Source of the DNA: Gemmatimonadaceae bacterium
GTDB lineage: Bacteria; Gemmatimonadota; Gemmatimonadetes; Gemmatimonadales; Gemmatimonadaceae
Direction of reading: 5' to 3'
DNA: 64,000 bases
Assembly (NCBI GenBank): GCA_025934775.1
Contig: JAICWO010000017.1
Location: 61,324-125,323 of the forward strand
Shown: positions 24,302 through 32,595 of the stretch, piece after piece
Position numbering within the stretch: position 1 is the first letter of the stretch
Layout of the letters: every line of letters begins with the position of its first letter
Program-made: the position numbers and the translations under genes
The notes under the pieces: model-generated
Told to the model about the DNA's origin: nothing
Databases searched by the model: none
Seen by the model: the letters and a program-made list of their open reading frames with translations, nothing else

Positions 24302-24886
24302 TCAACACCGATTCAGCTCGCGCGGCGTCACGCGAAACCGAATCGTCGTCGTATCGTTGACCGGTACGTGAAAGCGCACGGTGTCCTTCGTCGAATCGGC
24401 GGTGCCGTCGATCGTGATGTCGAGCAGCCGCGCGTCTTCGGCTGACACGCCGGGCAGCTCGAGCCAGATCGAATCGCTGTGATTCGTGCTGCGGCTCGGA
24501 ATGGAATCGCGGATCAAGCCGATCGGCGTCCAGATGCCGCCGGTCGGCAGGTACGTCGTGATGTACGGCGCGTTGTTCGACCACGTGGTCACGTCCGCGC
24601 CGCTGAACGCGTTCGTCGCCCAGCAGCTGTTGGCCGACGTCGTCGTGATCGCGATGTCGAGATACGAGATCTTGCCCGGAAATTTCCGGGCCTCGGTCTG
24701 CTCGAACGTGTTCACGGCCACGCCGATCGCGCGCAGCTCCGTGGCCGTCGTCGCCATCCGTGTCGCATCGCCGGTCGAGTACAGGTACGGCGCGGCGGCG
24801 GCGATGATCGCCGCGAGCACCGCGATCGTCACCATCGCCCAGATGTACGCGAAGCCGCGTCGCTCGCGCGTTCTTGCCAATGACAT
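24302..24886 (-). CDS. Orphan pseudopilin-like protein
   Basis: 194 residues from the ATG at 24886. The N-terminus 'RTRERRGFAYIWAMVTIAVLAAIIAAAAP' has the prepilin layout: basic leader, Gly-Phe cleavage point and one long hydrophobic helix. The usual Glu at +5 of mature pilins is missing (F-A-Y-I-W). The rest is a beta-rich globular domain with Cys residues near 'NSCWATNAF' and at the very end. It might be a minor pseudopilin processed by a peptidase elsewhere, or simply a type II membrane protein. No secretion or pilus genes lie nearby; it converges on ychF and diverges from the hydrolase gene. Confidence 0.5.
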   Translation of the reverse strand: MSLARTRERRGFAYIWAMVTIAVLAAIIAAAAPYLYSTGDATRMATTATELRAIGVAVNTFEQTEARKFPGKISYLDIAITTTSANSCWATNAFSGADVTTWSNNAPYITTYLPTGGIWTPIGLIRDSIPSRSTNHSDSIWLELPGVSAEDARLLDITIDGTADSTKDTVRFHVPVNDTTTIRFRVTPRELNRC

Positions 24887-25065
24887 GACTACAGGACGAC
24901 GGTCGTCGTCCGCAGTTTCGTGGGAGCGCAACCGCCGCCGGATCGTTGGCGCGCATTCACGAAACTTTGTGAATCTCGCCGCGCACGGCACCGTATAAAT
25001 GCATGGTATCCCGGCGATCGTGACGGCGGACGCTCCCCTCCCTGCCGTTGTCCCCGCAGCCACCC

Positions 25066-26049
25066 ATGCTACTTCCCGGTCTCACCACCGTCGTTCGCGG
25101 CGCGATGCTCGTGTTCGGGCTCGCGGCGATCTTCCCGATCTCCACGGGCGAGCTGCGCTCTCACGCGAATCCCGCGCGAGACTACGGCGACGCCGTCGCG
25201 CGCGCCGATGCGTTGATCGCCGCGGACGATCTCGTCGCCGCGCCGGGCGGCACGAGCATTCTCGAAACGCATGGCGCGCGCACGCCGCGCGCGGTGGTGT
25301 TGTTCCACGGCTTCACCGATTCGCCGCGGCAGTTCGCGGCGCTCGCCGACTCGCTGTACGCGCGCGGCGACAACGTCCTCGTGCCGCGACTCCCGCACCA
25401 CGCCGAGCGCGGCAAGGACGTGAGCGAGCTCGCGCATCTCACGGCGCAGGAGCTGTGCGACACGGGGGACGAGGCCGTCGACATCGCGAGCGGCCTTGGC
25501 GACACGGTGATCGTGATGGGACTGAGCGCCGGAGCAACGGTCGCGGCGTTCGAGGCGGAGCACCGGCCGGAAGTGCGGCGCGCCGTGATGATCGCGCCGG
25601 CATTCGAGTTTACTCATGCCCCGTCGATCCTCGAGCGCTCGATCGTGAACTTCACCGAGCACGTGCCCAATCTCACGCGGCGGGCCTCGCCCGAGCCGGG
25701 CCGGCCGGATCGCGATCCTGGCTTCGCGACGCACGGGCTGGCCCAGGTCCTCCGCCTCGGCATGACGGTACGGCGCGACGCCGAGCGGCTCGTGCCGCCG
25801 CGCGCCGAGATGCTCTTTCTCGTCAACGCGCACGACCACACGGTGAAGACCGCGCCCGTGCTCGAGCTGGCCGCGCGCTGGAACCGCCACGGGACGCCAG
25901 TCAGCGTATATGAGTTTCCTGATACGCTGGCGCTGCCGCACAACGTCGTGGACCCGATTCAACGGCGGACGAACGCGTCGGCGGTGTACCCGGTCCTCGA
26001 GGCGCTCGCGCACGGCGAGCGGGTCCCGACCTGGGTCCGGCGGCGCTAG
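25066..26049 (+). CDS. Alpha/beta hydrolase (monoacylglycerol-lipase/esterase-like), secreted or anchored
   Basis: 327 residues from the ATG at 25066, with a hydrophobic N-terminal segment ('VVRGAMLVFGLAAIFPI') that is probably a signal or anchor. Alpha/beta hydrolase marks: oxyanion 'VLFHGFTDSPRQFA', nucleophile elbow 'GLSAGATVAAF', the acid in 'NAHDHTVK' and the His in 'LALPHNVVD'. The 'HGFT..P' and lid layout resemble carboxylesterases of the Est30 or monoacylglycerol-lipase kind. A TTG at 25048 is an alternative start. Substrate unknown; no operon partner. Confidence 0.8.
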   Translation: MLLPGLTTVVRGAMLVFGLAAIFPISTGELRSHANPARDYGDAVARADALIAADDLVAAPGGTSILETHGARTPRAVVLFHGFTDSPRQFAALADSLYARGDNVLVPRLPHHAERGKDVSELAHLTAQELCDTGDEAVDIASGLGDTVIVMGLSAGATVAAFEAEHRPEVRRAVMIAPAFEFTHAPSILERSIVNFTEHVPNLTRRASPEPGRPDRDPGFATHGLAQVLRLGMTVRRDAERLVPPRAEMLFLVNAHDHTVKTAPVLELAARWNRHGTPVSVYEFPDTLALPHNVVDPIQRRTNASAVYPVLEALAHGERVPTWVRRR

Positions 26050-26097
26050 ACGGGCGGCTCGCAAGCGGGCGCCCCCACGCCGGCGCCGCGGACTCCG

Positions 26098-26481
26098 CTA
26101 CCGAATGAACGTCGTGCTGTTCCGCAGTTGCGGCGCGATCTTGAACGTGATCGACTGGCCCGGCGCGACCACGAGCACGCCCGACGAGGCGCGTCCGTTC
26201 CCGCCAATCGGCGTGGCGACCAAGCGAAGGTCCTGCGCGACGACCGACGGATCGAGCACGAAGCTCTCGTCGCGGTTGCCGGTCACCGTCCCGAGGCGCG
26301 TCGCCAGTCCGTCGGCCACGACGTACACGTCCATGTCGTAGAAATTTTGATTTTCCACGTCGACCGTGATCCCGTTGGCGGGCACGATGTCGCCTGGCGC
26401 ATTGCCGCGGACGCACCCGGAGAGCGGGGCCATGGATAGACACGCAGCCAGAAGCGCAGCCGTCGAACGTCCCATTCGCAT
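26098..26481 (-). CDS. Small lipoprotein
   Basis: 127 residues. The signal 'STAALLAACLSMAPLSGCVRG' has a lipobox with Cys23 ('LSGC'). The mature part is all-beta with 'ITVDVENQNFYDMDVYVVADG' and 'LVVAPGQSITFKIAPQLR', a pattern like small Ig-like or transthyretin-like domains. No catalytic motif. It is a single gene diverging from the rpsF operon and converging on the hydrolase gene. Function unknown; localisation to an envelope membrane is inferred from the lipobox. Confidence 0.7.
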   Translation of the reverse strand: MRMGRSTAALLAACLSMAPLSGCVRGNAPGDIVPANGITVDVENQNFYDMDVYVVADGLATRLGTVTGNRDESFVLDPSVVAQDLRLVATPIGGNGRASSGVLVVAPGQSITFKIAPQLRNSTTFIR

Positions 26482-26576
26482 GCTCGACCTCGGTTCAGAG
26501 ACTGACCATCAGATAACTCTGACGGGCGCCCATCGCGGGGCCCCTGGAGCCGGCAGATCGCACAGGAAGTGCCAAC

Positions 26577-26605
26577 TTGAGGGAAATGGTTCCCGTGGTT
26601 ACAAT
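26577..26605 (+). promoter_or_regulatory. Sigma70-type promoter of the rpsF operon
   Basis: TTGAGG (26577-26582), 17-nt spacer, TACAAT (26600-26605). The predicted transcription start near 26612 gives a 5' leader of about 115 nt before rpsF, which holds the hairpin at 26668-26693. The remaining part of 26482-26725 shows no gene. Confidence 0.65.
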
Positions 26606-26667
26606 TAGAGGCTCTCGACCACCCGCGTCGGTCCCTGTTGCCGCGCCGCGGGCACCACATTTCCCCT

Positions 26668-26693
26668 CCCCCTGCTCCGGCAACCAGCGGGGG
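26668..26693 (+). promoter_or_regulatory. Candidate S6:S18 autoregulatory leader hairpin
   Basis: CCCCC-T-GCT (26668-26676) pairs with AGC-GGGGG (26686-26693) to close a 9-nt loop beginning with CCGG. In bacteria the S6:S18 complex can bind an mRNA motif upstream of rpsF that shows a CCG in a loop or bulge like helix 22 of 16S rRNA. Position, stem and CCG fit, but detailed matching to that motif was not possible by eye. The rpsF ribosome-binding site follows about 15 nt later. Confidence 0.45.
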
Positions 26694-26725
26694 GCGGTCA
26701 CGACCAAAGGGAGGATTGCCGACGC

Positions 26726-27094
26726 ATGACGCGTAAGTACGAGGCCGTCTACGTCTTCGACTCGACACTCGAAGACGGGGCCATCAACGACAAGCTGGGC
26801 CGCCTGCACGGATTGCTCGGAACCCCGGGCGATCTCGAAGTCAACCACTGGGGCCGCCGTCAGCTCGCCTATCCGATCGGCCGCAGCGAGTCCGGCTACT
26901 ATGCCGTCGCCCGCTTCTCCGCCGAAGCCGGCGCGCTCCCGGAGTACGAGCGCGCGATCAAGCTCGATGACGGCATCATCCGTCATCTCATCACTCTCTA
27001 CGAAAACGAGCTCGGCGCTCCGCCGATGTCCGAGGAAGAGCTCGCCGCCGCGAACCGTCGTCGCGAGCAGGATGACGACGAGGACGAGGAGTAA
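26726..27094 (+). CDS. rpsF: 30S ribosomal protein S6
   Basis: 122 residues: 'YEAVYVFDSTLEDGAINDKLGRL', 'NHWGRRQLAYPIGRSESGYYAVARF' and a long acidic tail ending in 'EQDDDEDEE', typical of S6. It binds S18 and 16S rRNA helices 22-23 in the platform. GGGAGG precedes the ATG at 26726. It is first in the rpsF-rpsR-DUF2232-rplI operon, with 3 nt between its stop and rpsR. Confidence 0.95.
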   Translation: MTRKYEAVYVFDSTLEDGAINDKLGRLHGLLGTPGDLEVNHWGRRQLAYPIGRSESGYYAVARFSAEAGALPEYERAIKLDDGIIRHLITLYENELGAPPMSEEELAAANRRREQDDDEDEE

Positions 27095-27097
27095 CCC

Positions 27098-27319
27098 ATG
27101 CGACGCCCACAAAAGACCTGCCCGTTCTGCGAAACCCGCGTCCGCTTCATCGACTACAAGGATGACCGCACGCTCGGCCGCTTCATCACAGATCACGGCA
27201 AGATCCTGCCGAGCCGTCTGAGCGGCGTGTGCGCGCGCCACCAGCGCCAGCTCTCCACGGCGATCAAGCGCGCCCGCTATCTCGCGATCATCCCGTACAT
27301 CCGCGGAATGCAGGCGTAG
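27098..27319 (+). CDS. rpsR: 30S ribosomal protein S18
   Basis: 73 residues. '[38 protein letters not shown]' and '[21 protein letters not shown]' are diagnostic. It keeps a zinc-ribbon-like set of cysteines (CPFC near the N-terminus and a Cys in 'SGVCARH'), so this is the C+ metal-binding form. S18 forms a heterodimer with S6 on the 30S platform. Confidence 0.96.
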   Translation: MRRPQKTCPFCETRVRFIDYKDDRTLGRFITDHGKILPSRLSGVCARHQRQLSTAIKRARYLAIIPYIRGMQA

Positions 27320-27333
27320 GGACCGCGCGAGGG

Positions 27334-28419
27334 ATGACCGAACCCACGGCCGACGCGCCGACGCCGGCAGGAGCACCGTCGCCGGCTCGCTCCGAGCGAG
27401 GATGGGCCAAGCTGCTCATCGCGCTCGCCGCGTTTCTTTTCGTCCCAACGCTCCCGCAGTTGCGCGCGTTGCTGCCGATCGAACAGACGATGGTGCTGTT
27501 CGTACCGGCGCTCGCGGCGTGCGCTCTCGTGGGGTGGTGGGCCGGCGGACGAGCGTTCCTCGCGGTCGCCTGGGTCGGGATCGCGGTGCTGTTGACCGTG
27601 CAGCAAAGTGACGCACCGAACGCGTTTTACAATCTCGTGCGCGGCTGGAGTCTGCTGCTCGCGGGAGCGTTCGGGCTCGTGTGCCTGTTCAATCTGCGGC
27701 GACCGGTGTTCACACGCGCGCTGCTCGCGCTTGGGATCACGCTCGTGTTGGCGATGGTCATGAGCTTGCTCGGGCCGGTCACGATCGCGCACGCGTCAAA
27801 GACCGTGGCCGACGAGTTCGCGCGGCGCAACACGGAAACGATGTCGACGTTGAGCAACGTCATCTCGTCGCATCCCGCCGAGTGGAAGCAGCTCACCGAC
27901 CGCGTGCCGCAGCTCGCGCAGATGCCCGCCGAGACCTCGAAGGAGCTCGACGTGCTCTCCGACTGGGGCCATCAGGTTTTTCCCGCGTTGCTCGCGCTCG
28001 AATCGCTCGCCGCGCTGGCGTTGGCCTGGTCGGCGTATCATCGACTGAGCCGCACGCGACTCGGACCGCCGCTGCATCCGCTTCGCGAGTTTCGCTTCAA
28101 CGATCAACTGGTCTGGGGGCTGATCGTCGGCCTCACGATCATGCTCCTTCCCACGCTCTCGAGTCTCACCGGCGTCGGGAAAAATCTCCTCGTCTTCTTC
28201 GGCGCGCTGTACGCGCTGCGTGGCTTCGGTGTGCTGTCCTGGTTCATGTCGCCGGGACGCCTGGGGCTCACGCTCGTGATCGGATTCGTCATGCTGCTCG
28301 CGCCCGTGCTCAACTACATCGCCGCCCTCGCGTTCATGATGCTCGGAGTCGCGGCGCTCGCGTTGGGCCTGGGTGACACGTGGGCGGATTGGCGGAGCCG
28401 GGCGCGCACCACTCTGTAA
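27334..28419 (+). CDS. DUF2232-like multi-spanning membrane protein
   Basis: 361 residues with about eight membrane segments; a soluble Pro/Ala-rich N-terminus comes first. The position between rpsR and rplI is the typical place of DUF2232 (YybS-like) membrane proteins in several phyla, and the topology fits: paired helices, a loop of about 70 residues, then four more helices ending in 'LNYIAALAFMMLGVAALALGLGDTW'. The role of this family is unknown; some relatives look like energy-coupling-factor-type membrane components. ATG at 27334, 14 nt after rpsR. Confidence 0.75.
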   Translation: MTEPTADAPTPAGAPSPARSERGWAKLLIALAAFLFVPTLPQLRALLPIEQTMVLFVPALAACALVGWWAGGRAFLAVAWVGIAVLLTVQQSDAPNAFYNLVRGWSLLLAGAFGLVCLFNLRRPVFTRALLALGITLVLAMVMSLLGPVTIAHASKTVADEFARRNTETMSTLSNVISSHPAEWKQLTDRVPQLAQMPAETSKELDVLSDWGHQVFPALLALESLAALALAWSAYHRLSRTRLGPPLHPLREFRFNDQLVWGLIVGLTIMLLPTLSSLTGVGKNLLVFFGALYALRGFGVLSWFMSPGRLGLTLVIGFVMLLAPVLNYIAALAFMMLGVAALALGLGDTWADWRSRARTTL

Positions 28420-28448
28420 GCTTTTTTTTCAACTCCTCGGAGTCATTT

Positions 28449-28892
28449 ATGGAAATCATCCTCCGCCAAGCCGTCGAGAACCTCGGCAAGCCAGGCGACG
28501 TGGTGAAGGTGAAGTCCGGGTATGCCCGGAACTACCTCTTGCCGCACGGTCTCGCCTACGAGGCGACGCCGGGCAACCTGAAGCGCATCCAGCAGGAGCG
28601 CGAGCGCCTCGAAGCGGCGGAAAACGAGCGGCGCGGCACCGCACAGGGGCTCGCGGAAAGGCTCGAGCAAGTGTCGCTCACCTTCTCGGCGCGCGTCGGC
28701 GAAGAGGGCAAGTTGTTCGGCTCCGTCACCGCGGCCGACATCGCGCAGCAGCTCGAGGCGCAGGGCTTTCACATCGAGAAGCGGCAGATCGACCTGCACG
28801 AGCCGATCAAGGCGCTTGGCGTCTACCGCGTGCCGATCCGCTTGCATGCCGATGTGAAACCCGAAGTGCGGGTCTGGGTAATCAAGCAGTAA
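28449..28892 (+). CDS. rplI: 50S ribosomal protein L9
   Basis: 147 residues. 'MEIILRQAVENLGKPGDVVKVKSGYARNYLLPHGLA' is the N-terminal rRNA-binding domain; a long central helix and the C-terminal domain ('LFGSVTAADIAQQLEAQGF') follow. CGGAG is 6 nt before the ATG at 28449. L9 stabilises the L1 side of the large subunit and helps hold the reading frame. Last gene of the operon, followed by a terminator. Confidence 0.96.
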   Translation: MEIILRQAVENLGKPGDVVKVKSGYARNYLLPHGLAYEATPGNLKRIQQERERLEAAENERRGTAQGLAERLEQVSLTFSARVGEEGKLFGSVTAADIAQQLEAQGFHIEKRQIDLHEPIKALGVYRVPIRLHADVKPEVRVWVIKQ

Positions 28893-28921
28893 GGGTGGTT
28901 GGACAGGAACGACCGCACGCC

Positions 28922-28955
28922 AAACGGCACACCTGCTTCGGTGGGTGTGCCGTTT
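28922..28955 (+). terminator. Intrinsic terminator of the rpsF-rplI operon
   Basis: AAACGGCACACC (28922-28933) and GGTGTGCCGTTT (28944-28955) form a perfect 12-bp stem with a 10-nt loop. The stem begins 29 nt after the rplI stop and ends in TTT. This is the clearest intrinsic terminator in the window. No gene lies in the rest of 28893-29061. Confidence 0.85.
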
Positions 28956-29061
28956 CGTCGCGCGCCGGGCGCGCACGGGAACGTCGGGTGGCCTCCGCCG
29001 CGCTCTACAAAGTCCTGCCCGGCCGTTATCGTTTAGAGACACACACGGGTATCAATCACGA

Positions 29062-29448
29062 ATGACCTCGACGTCACCGACGACCTCCGACTCGCTCGCG
29101 CTCGCGCAACGCGCGGCCCAGATCGCCATCGACAACAAGGCGCAGGATGTCGTCCTGCTGGATCTGCGGGGCGTGACCGACATGACGGATTTCTTCGTCA
29201 TCGCGAGCGGCACCTCCGACACACACGTCTCGGGGATCGGACATCACATCCTCGAGGACATGAAGAAGGAAGGCAGCCGGGCGCATCACATCGAAGGCCT
29301 CGAGAAGGGCCGTTGGGTGCTGCTCGACTACGTCGACTTCGTGGTGCACGTGTTTCATCCAACGCTGCGGAATTTCTATCAACTCGAGCGCTTGTGGGCC
29401 GACGCCGAGCAGATGCCGCTGGAGAGCGCACAACGCGCGGGTGCGTGA
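29062..29448 (+). CDS. rsfS: Ribosomal silencing factor RsfS
   Basis: 128 residues from the ATG at 29062. Core motifs of the Iojap/RsfS family: 'AIDNKAQDVVLLDLRGVTDMTDFFVIASGTSDTHV', 'GLEKGRWVLLDYVDFVVHVFHPTLRNFYQLERLW'. RsfS binds L14 and blocks subunit joining when nutrients are low. Its stop overlaps the GTG start of the next gene (GTGA), so this ribosome factor leads into an envelope and chromosome operon. Confidence 0.94.
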   Translation: MTSTSPTTSDSLALAQRAAQIAIDNKAQDVVLLDLRGVTDMTDFFVIASGTSDTHVSGIGHHILEDMKKEGSRAHHIEGLEKGRWVLLDYVDFVVHVFHPTLRNFYQLERLWADAEQMPLESAQRAGA

Positions 29449-32400
29449 GTCGCCCGCGAGGGCGCGGCGCGCGGTGGCGCGCGGCGCTGGCCCTCGCCGC
29501 GGGCCTCTGCGCGCCCGCCATCGCTCGCGCGCAGAACTATTTCGGCCAGAACCAGGTGCAGTACGACCAGTTCCATTGGTCGACGCTGGAGACCGAGCAC
29601 TTCCTCATTTACTACTATCCTGAGGAAGCGGAGGCCACGACCGACGCCGCGCGCATGGCCGAGCGCGCGTACGCGCGACTGTCCCGCGTGCTCGATCATC
29701 AATTCCGCGAGAAGAAGCCGATCATGCTCTTCGCGTCGCGCACGGATTTCGGGCAGAACAACGTGACCGGCGACCTGGGCGAAGTGACGAGCGGCGTGAC
29801 GGAAGCGCTCCGGCATCGCATGCTCCTCAACTTCACCGGCGACGACAAGAGCTTCGAGCACGTGCTCACGCACGAGATGGTGCACGCATTCCAGTACGAC
29901 GTCTTCGCGCGCGGCAAAGCGGGCAACGGCCTGCAGACGCTCGCCCAGTTCGAGCCGCCGCTCTGGTTCTCGGAAGGCATGGCCGAGTACCTCTCGCTCG
30001 GCCCCGACGCGACGATCACGACGTCGTGGATGCGCGACGCGGCGCTGAACGGAAAGATTCCGACGATCGAGCAGCTCACCAACGATCCGGACACGTACTT
30101 CCCGTACCGCTACGGCCATTCGCTGTGGGCGTTCATAGGACGCAAGTGGGGCGACGAGGCGATCGGGCAGATCATGAACGCGGTGCCGAGCGTGGGGGTG
30201 GAGCGCGCGTTCCGGCGCGAGCTCGGCGTCTCGCTCGACGACCTGGGCGACATGTGGCGCGAGGACGTGCAGCAGCGCTTGCTCCCCGCGGTGGGCGGGA
30301 TGACACGCCCGCGCAACTTTGCGCAGCCGCTGCTCACGGAGAAGCAGAGCGGCGGCGGGATCTTCCTCGCGCCGTCGCTCTCGAGCGACGCGCGGACGAT
30401 CGCGTTTCTCGCCAACGGGAGCGCGGCGCGCGGGCAGGTGTTCATCGACCTGTGGCTTGGCGACGCGCGGACCGGCAAGCGCATCGGGCGGCTGGTCAAG
30501 AGCGAGGTCGATCCGAATTTCGAGGAGCTGCGGCTGCTCTACTCGCAAAGCGCGTTCTCGCCCGATGGGCGGCGCATCGCGTTCACGGCGCAGCGGAAAG
30601 GAAAGGACGTGCTGTACCTGTTCGACGTCCGGTCGCGCAAGCAGATCCGCCGGTTCGATCTGCCGATCGAGAGCGTCACCAATCCGAGCTGGTCGCCCGA
30701 CGGGACGCGCCTCGTGTTCAGCGGCATCGAAGGTGGTATATCAGATCTATATATAATAAAAGATGATGGCACCGGGCTCCGGCGTCTGACGCACGACAAG
30801 TACGGCGACGTGCAGCCGCAATGGTCGCCCGACGGGCGCACGATCGCGTTCGCCAGCGACCGCGACAGCGCGAGCTTCGACCTGCTGCGATTCAATCCGC
30901 TTCGCATCACGCTGCTCGATCTGGCGACGGGCGCCATCACGGTGATCCCCGGCCAGGCGGGCCTCAACATCAACCCGCAGTGGTCGCCCGACGGGCGCGC
31001 GATCGCGTACGTCTCCGACCGTACCGGCACCCCGAACATCTTTCTGTACGACCTCGACAAGGGGATGAACTACGAGCTGACGAACGTCGTCGGCGGCGTC
31101 TCCGCGCTCACCGAGTACAGTCCCGCGATCACCTGGGCGCGCGGCGCCGACCGTCTCGCGTTCACCTACGCGGAGAACGGGCAGTACACGGTCTGGACGA
31201 TCGACGATCCCCGCTCCCTCGCGAAGGTGCCGTACGTGCAGCCGCACGTCGTGGTCGCGGCGGCGCTGCCACACGATACGGCATCCGACTCCACCGGTTC
31301 CGTCTCGATTGCCGCGCTGCTCGACTCGTTCGACCTCGGCCTGCCCGATACGACCAAGTTCCGCAACGAGCCGTATCACGCGCGGCTCGCGACCGACTAC
31401 GTCGCGCGGCCGAGCATCGGCTACACCCCCGACGCGTTCGGCCGCACGGTGTTCGGCGGCACGACGGTGGTGCTCAGCGACATGCTCGGCAACAACCACC
31501 TCGCGATCGCCGGCGAAGTGAATGGACGCTTCAGCGAGGCGCGGGCCTTCCTCGGCTACACCAATCTGGCGCATCGCTGGCAGTACACGACCGGATTCTC
31601 GCAGGCGCCATACTATTTCCTCTCAAACGACTCCATCGCGAACACCGCCGATCCGGGCGTGGCGCGCGAGAATCAGGAGATCACGACGTACGTGGCGCGG
31701 CAGGCGTTCGCCGTGACGGCCTATCCGCTCAATCGCTTCACGCGATTCGAGATTGGCGCGGGCTTCAACAACATCGATCGCAGCCGCTTGTTCGTGACGC
31801 GGTCGATTACTGGCGTGTCGGCGGGTGCGTATTCGGTCGACAGCCTGCATCGCGATCCGTCGCTCAACTACCTCGACGGACAATTCGCGCTCGTCTCCGA
31901 CAACACGCTGTACGGCTACACCGGTCCGCTCATGGGGCGGCGGTTCCGGCTGCAGGTGAGTCCCGTGCTGGGATCCTATCACTGGATCGAGTATCTGGCC
32001 GACTACCGGCGATACGATCCGATCATCTTCAACTCCCTGACGCTCGCCACGCGTCTCTACGGCGACGTATCCGTGGGGCCGGACGAGAAGGCGTTCCCCA
32101 AATACATCGCGCGCCCCGATTTCGTGCGCGGCTACGATCGGAACAGCAGCTTCTATCTCACCTGCCCCGTCATCGGCGCCAACCCGAGCAACTGCAGCGC
32201 GGTGCAACTGCTTGGCAGCCGCGTGACCGTCGCGAACGCCGAGCTGCGCTTTCCGCTGATTCGCCGCATCGAGCTGGGATTCCTACCGGTGAATCTGCCG
32301 CCGCTCGACGGACTCTTCTTTTACGACGTTGGGCTGGCCTGGTCGAGCGGACAGTCCGTGTACGGCGCGCGGCCATCGCCGTACGACGTCCAGACGCAGC

Positions 32401-32540
32401 GGTATCCGTTGCGCAGCTACGGCGCGGGCATTCGTCTCAATCTGTTCAATTACGCGATCGTCCGTTGGGACTACGCGATTCCAATCGACGAGCCGGGCCA
32501 CAAGGGCTTCTGGACCTGGTCGCTCTGGCCGTCGTTCTAG
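29445..32540 (+). CDS. Secreted metalloprotease-like/TolB-like propeller/outer-membrane barrel fusion
   Basis: 1031 residues from GTG at 29445 (GTGA overlap). A signal peptide ends 'APAIARAQN'. Residues about 35-270 are a gluzincin-type domain with 'HVLTHEMVHAFQYD' (HExxH) and the third ligand Glu in 'WFSEGMAEYLS'. Residues about 300-590 hold WD40-like PD40 beta-propeller repeats ('NPSWSPDGTRLVFSG', 'QPQWSPDGRTIAFASDRD', 'NPQWSPDGRAIAYVSDRTG'). Residues about 650-1031 look like a BamA-like or surface-antigen beta barrel ending in aromatic 'FWTWSLWPSF'. It probably sits in the outer membrane with the first two domains in the periplasm. Similar proteins are found in Gemmatimonadota and Bacteroidetes; substrate unknown. 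Confidence 0.8.
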   Translation: MSRPRGRGARWRAALALAAGLCAPAIARAQNYFGQNQVQYDQFHWSTLETEHFLIYYYPEEAEATTDAARMAERAYARLSRVLDHQFREKKPIMLFASRTDFGQNNVTGDLGEVTSGVTEALRHRMLLNFTGDDKSFEHVLTHEMVHAFQYDVFARGKAGNGLQTLAQFEPPLWFSEGMAEYLSLGPDATITTSWMRDAALNGKIPTIEQLTNDPDTYFPYRYGHSLWAFIGRKWGDEAIGQIMNAVPSVGVERAFRRELGVSLDDLGDMWREDVQQRLLPAVGGMTRPRNFAQPLLTEKQSGGGIFLAPSLSSDARTIAFLANGSAARGQVFIDLWLGDARTGKRIGRLVKSEVDPNFEELRLLYSQSAFSPDGRRIAFTAQRKGKDVLYLFDVRSRKQIRRFDLPIESVTNPSWSPDGTRLVFSGIEGGISDLYIIKDDGTGLRRLTHDKYGDVQPQWSPDGRTIAFASDRDSASFDLLRFNPLRITLLDLATGAITVIPGQAGLNINPQWSPDGRAIAYVSDRTGTPNIFLYDLDKGMNYELTNVVGGVSALTEYSPAITWARGADRLAFTYAENGQYTVWTIDDPRSLAKVPYVQPHVVVAAALPHDTASDSTGSVSIAALLDSFDLGLPDTTKFRNEPYHARLATDYVARPSIGYTPDAFGRTVFGGTTVVLSDMLGNNHLAIAGEVNGRFSEARAFLGYTNLAHRWQYTTGFSQAPYYFLSNDSIANTADPGVARENQEITTYVARQAFAVTAYPLNRFTRFEIGAGFNNIDRSRLFVTRSITGVSAGAYSVDSLHRDPSLNYLDGQFALVSDNTLYGYTGPLMGRRFRLQVSPVLGSYHWIEYLADYRRYDPIIFNSLTLATRLYGDVSVGPDEKAFPKYIARPDFVRGYDRNSSFYLTCPVIGANPSNCSAVQLLGSRVTVANAELRFPLIRRIELGFLPVNLPPLDGLFFYDVGLAWSSGQSVYGARPSPYDVQTQRYPLRSYGAGIRLNLFNYAIVRWDYAIPIDEPGHKGFWTWSLWPSF

Positions 32541-32595
32541 ACATGGTCGGGGCGAGCCCGTAAGCCCTAGCCTCCCATCACGCTATCTTTCAGCC

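Noticed and set aside
26050..26097. A terminator between the hydrolase and the convergent small lipoprotein.
   Set aside because: The stretch has GGCGCC-type self-complementary words but no continuous stem I could defend.
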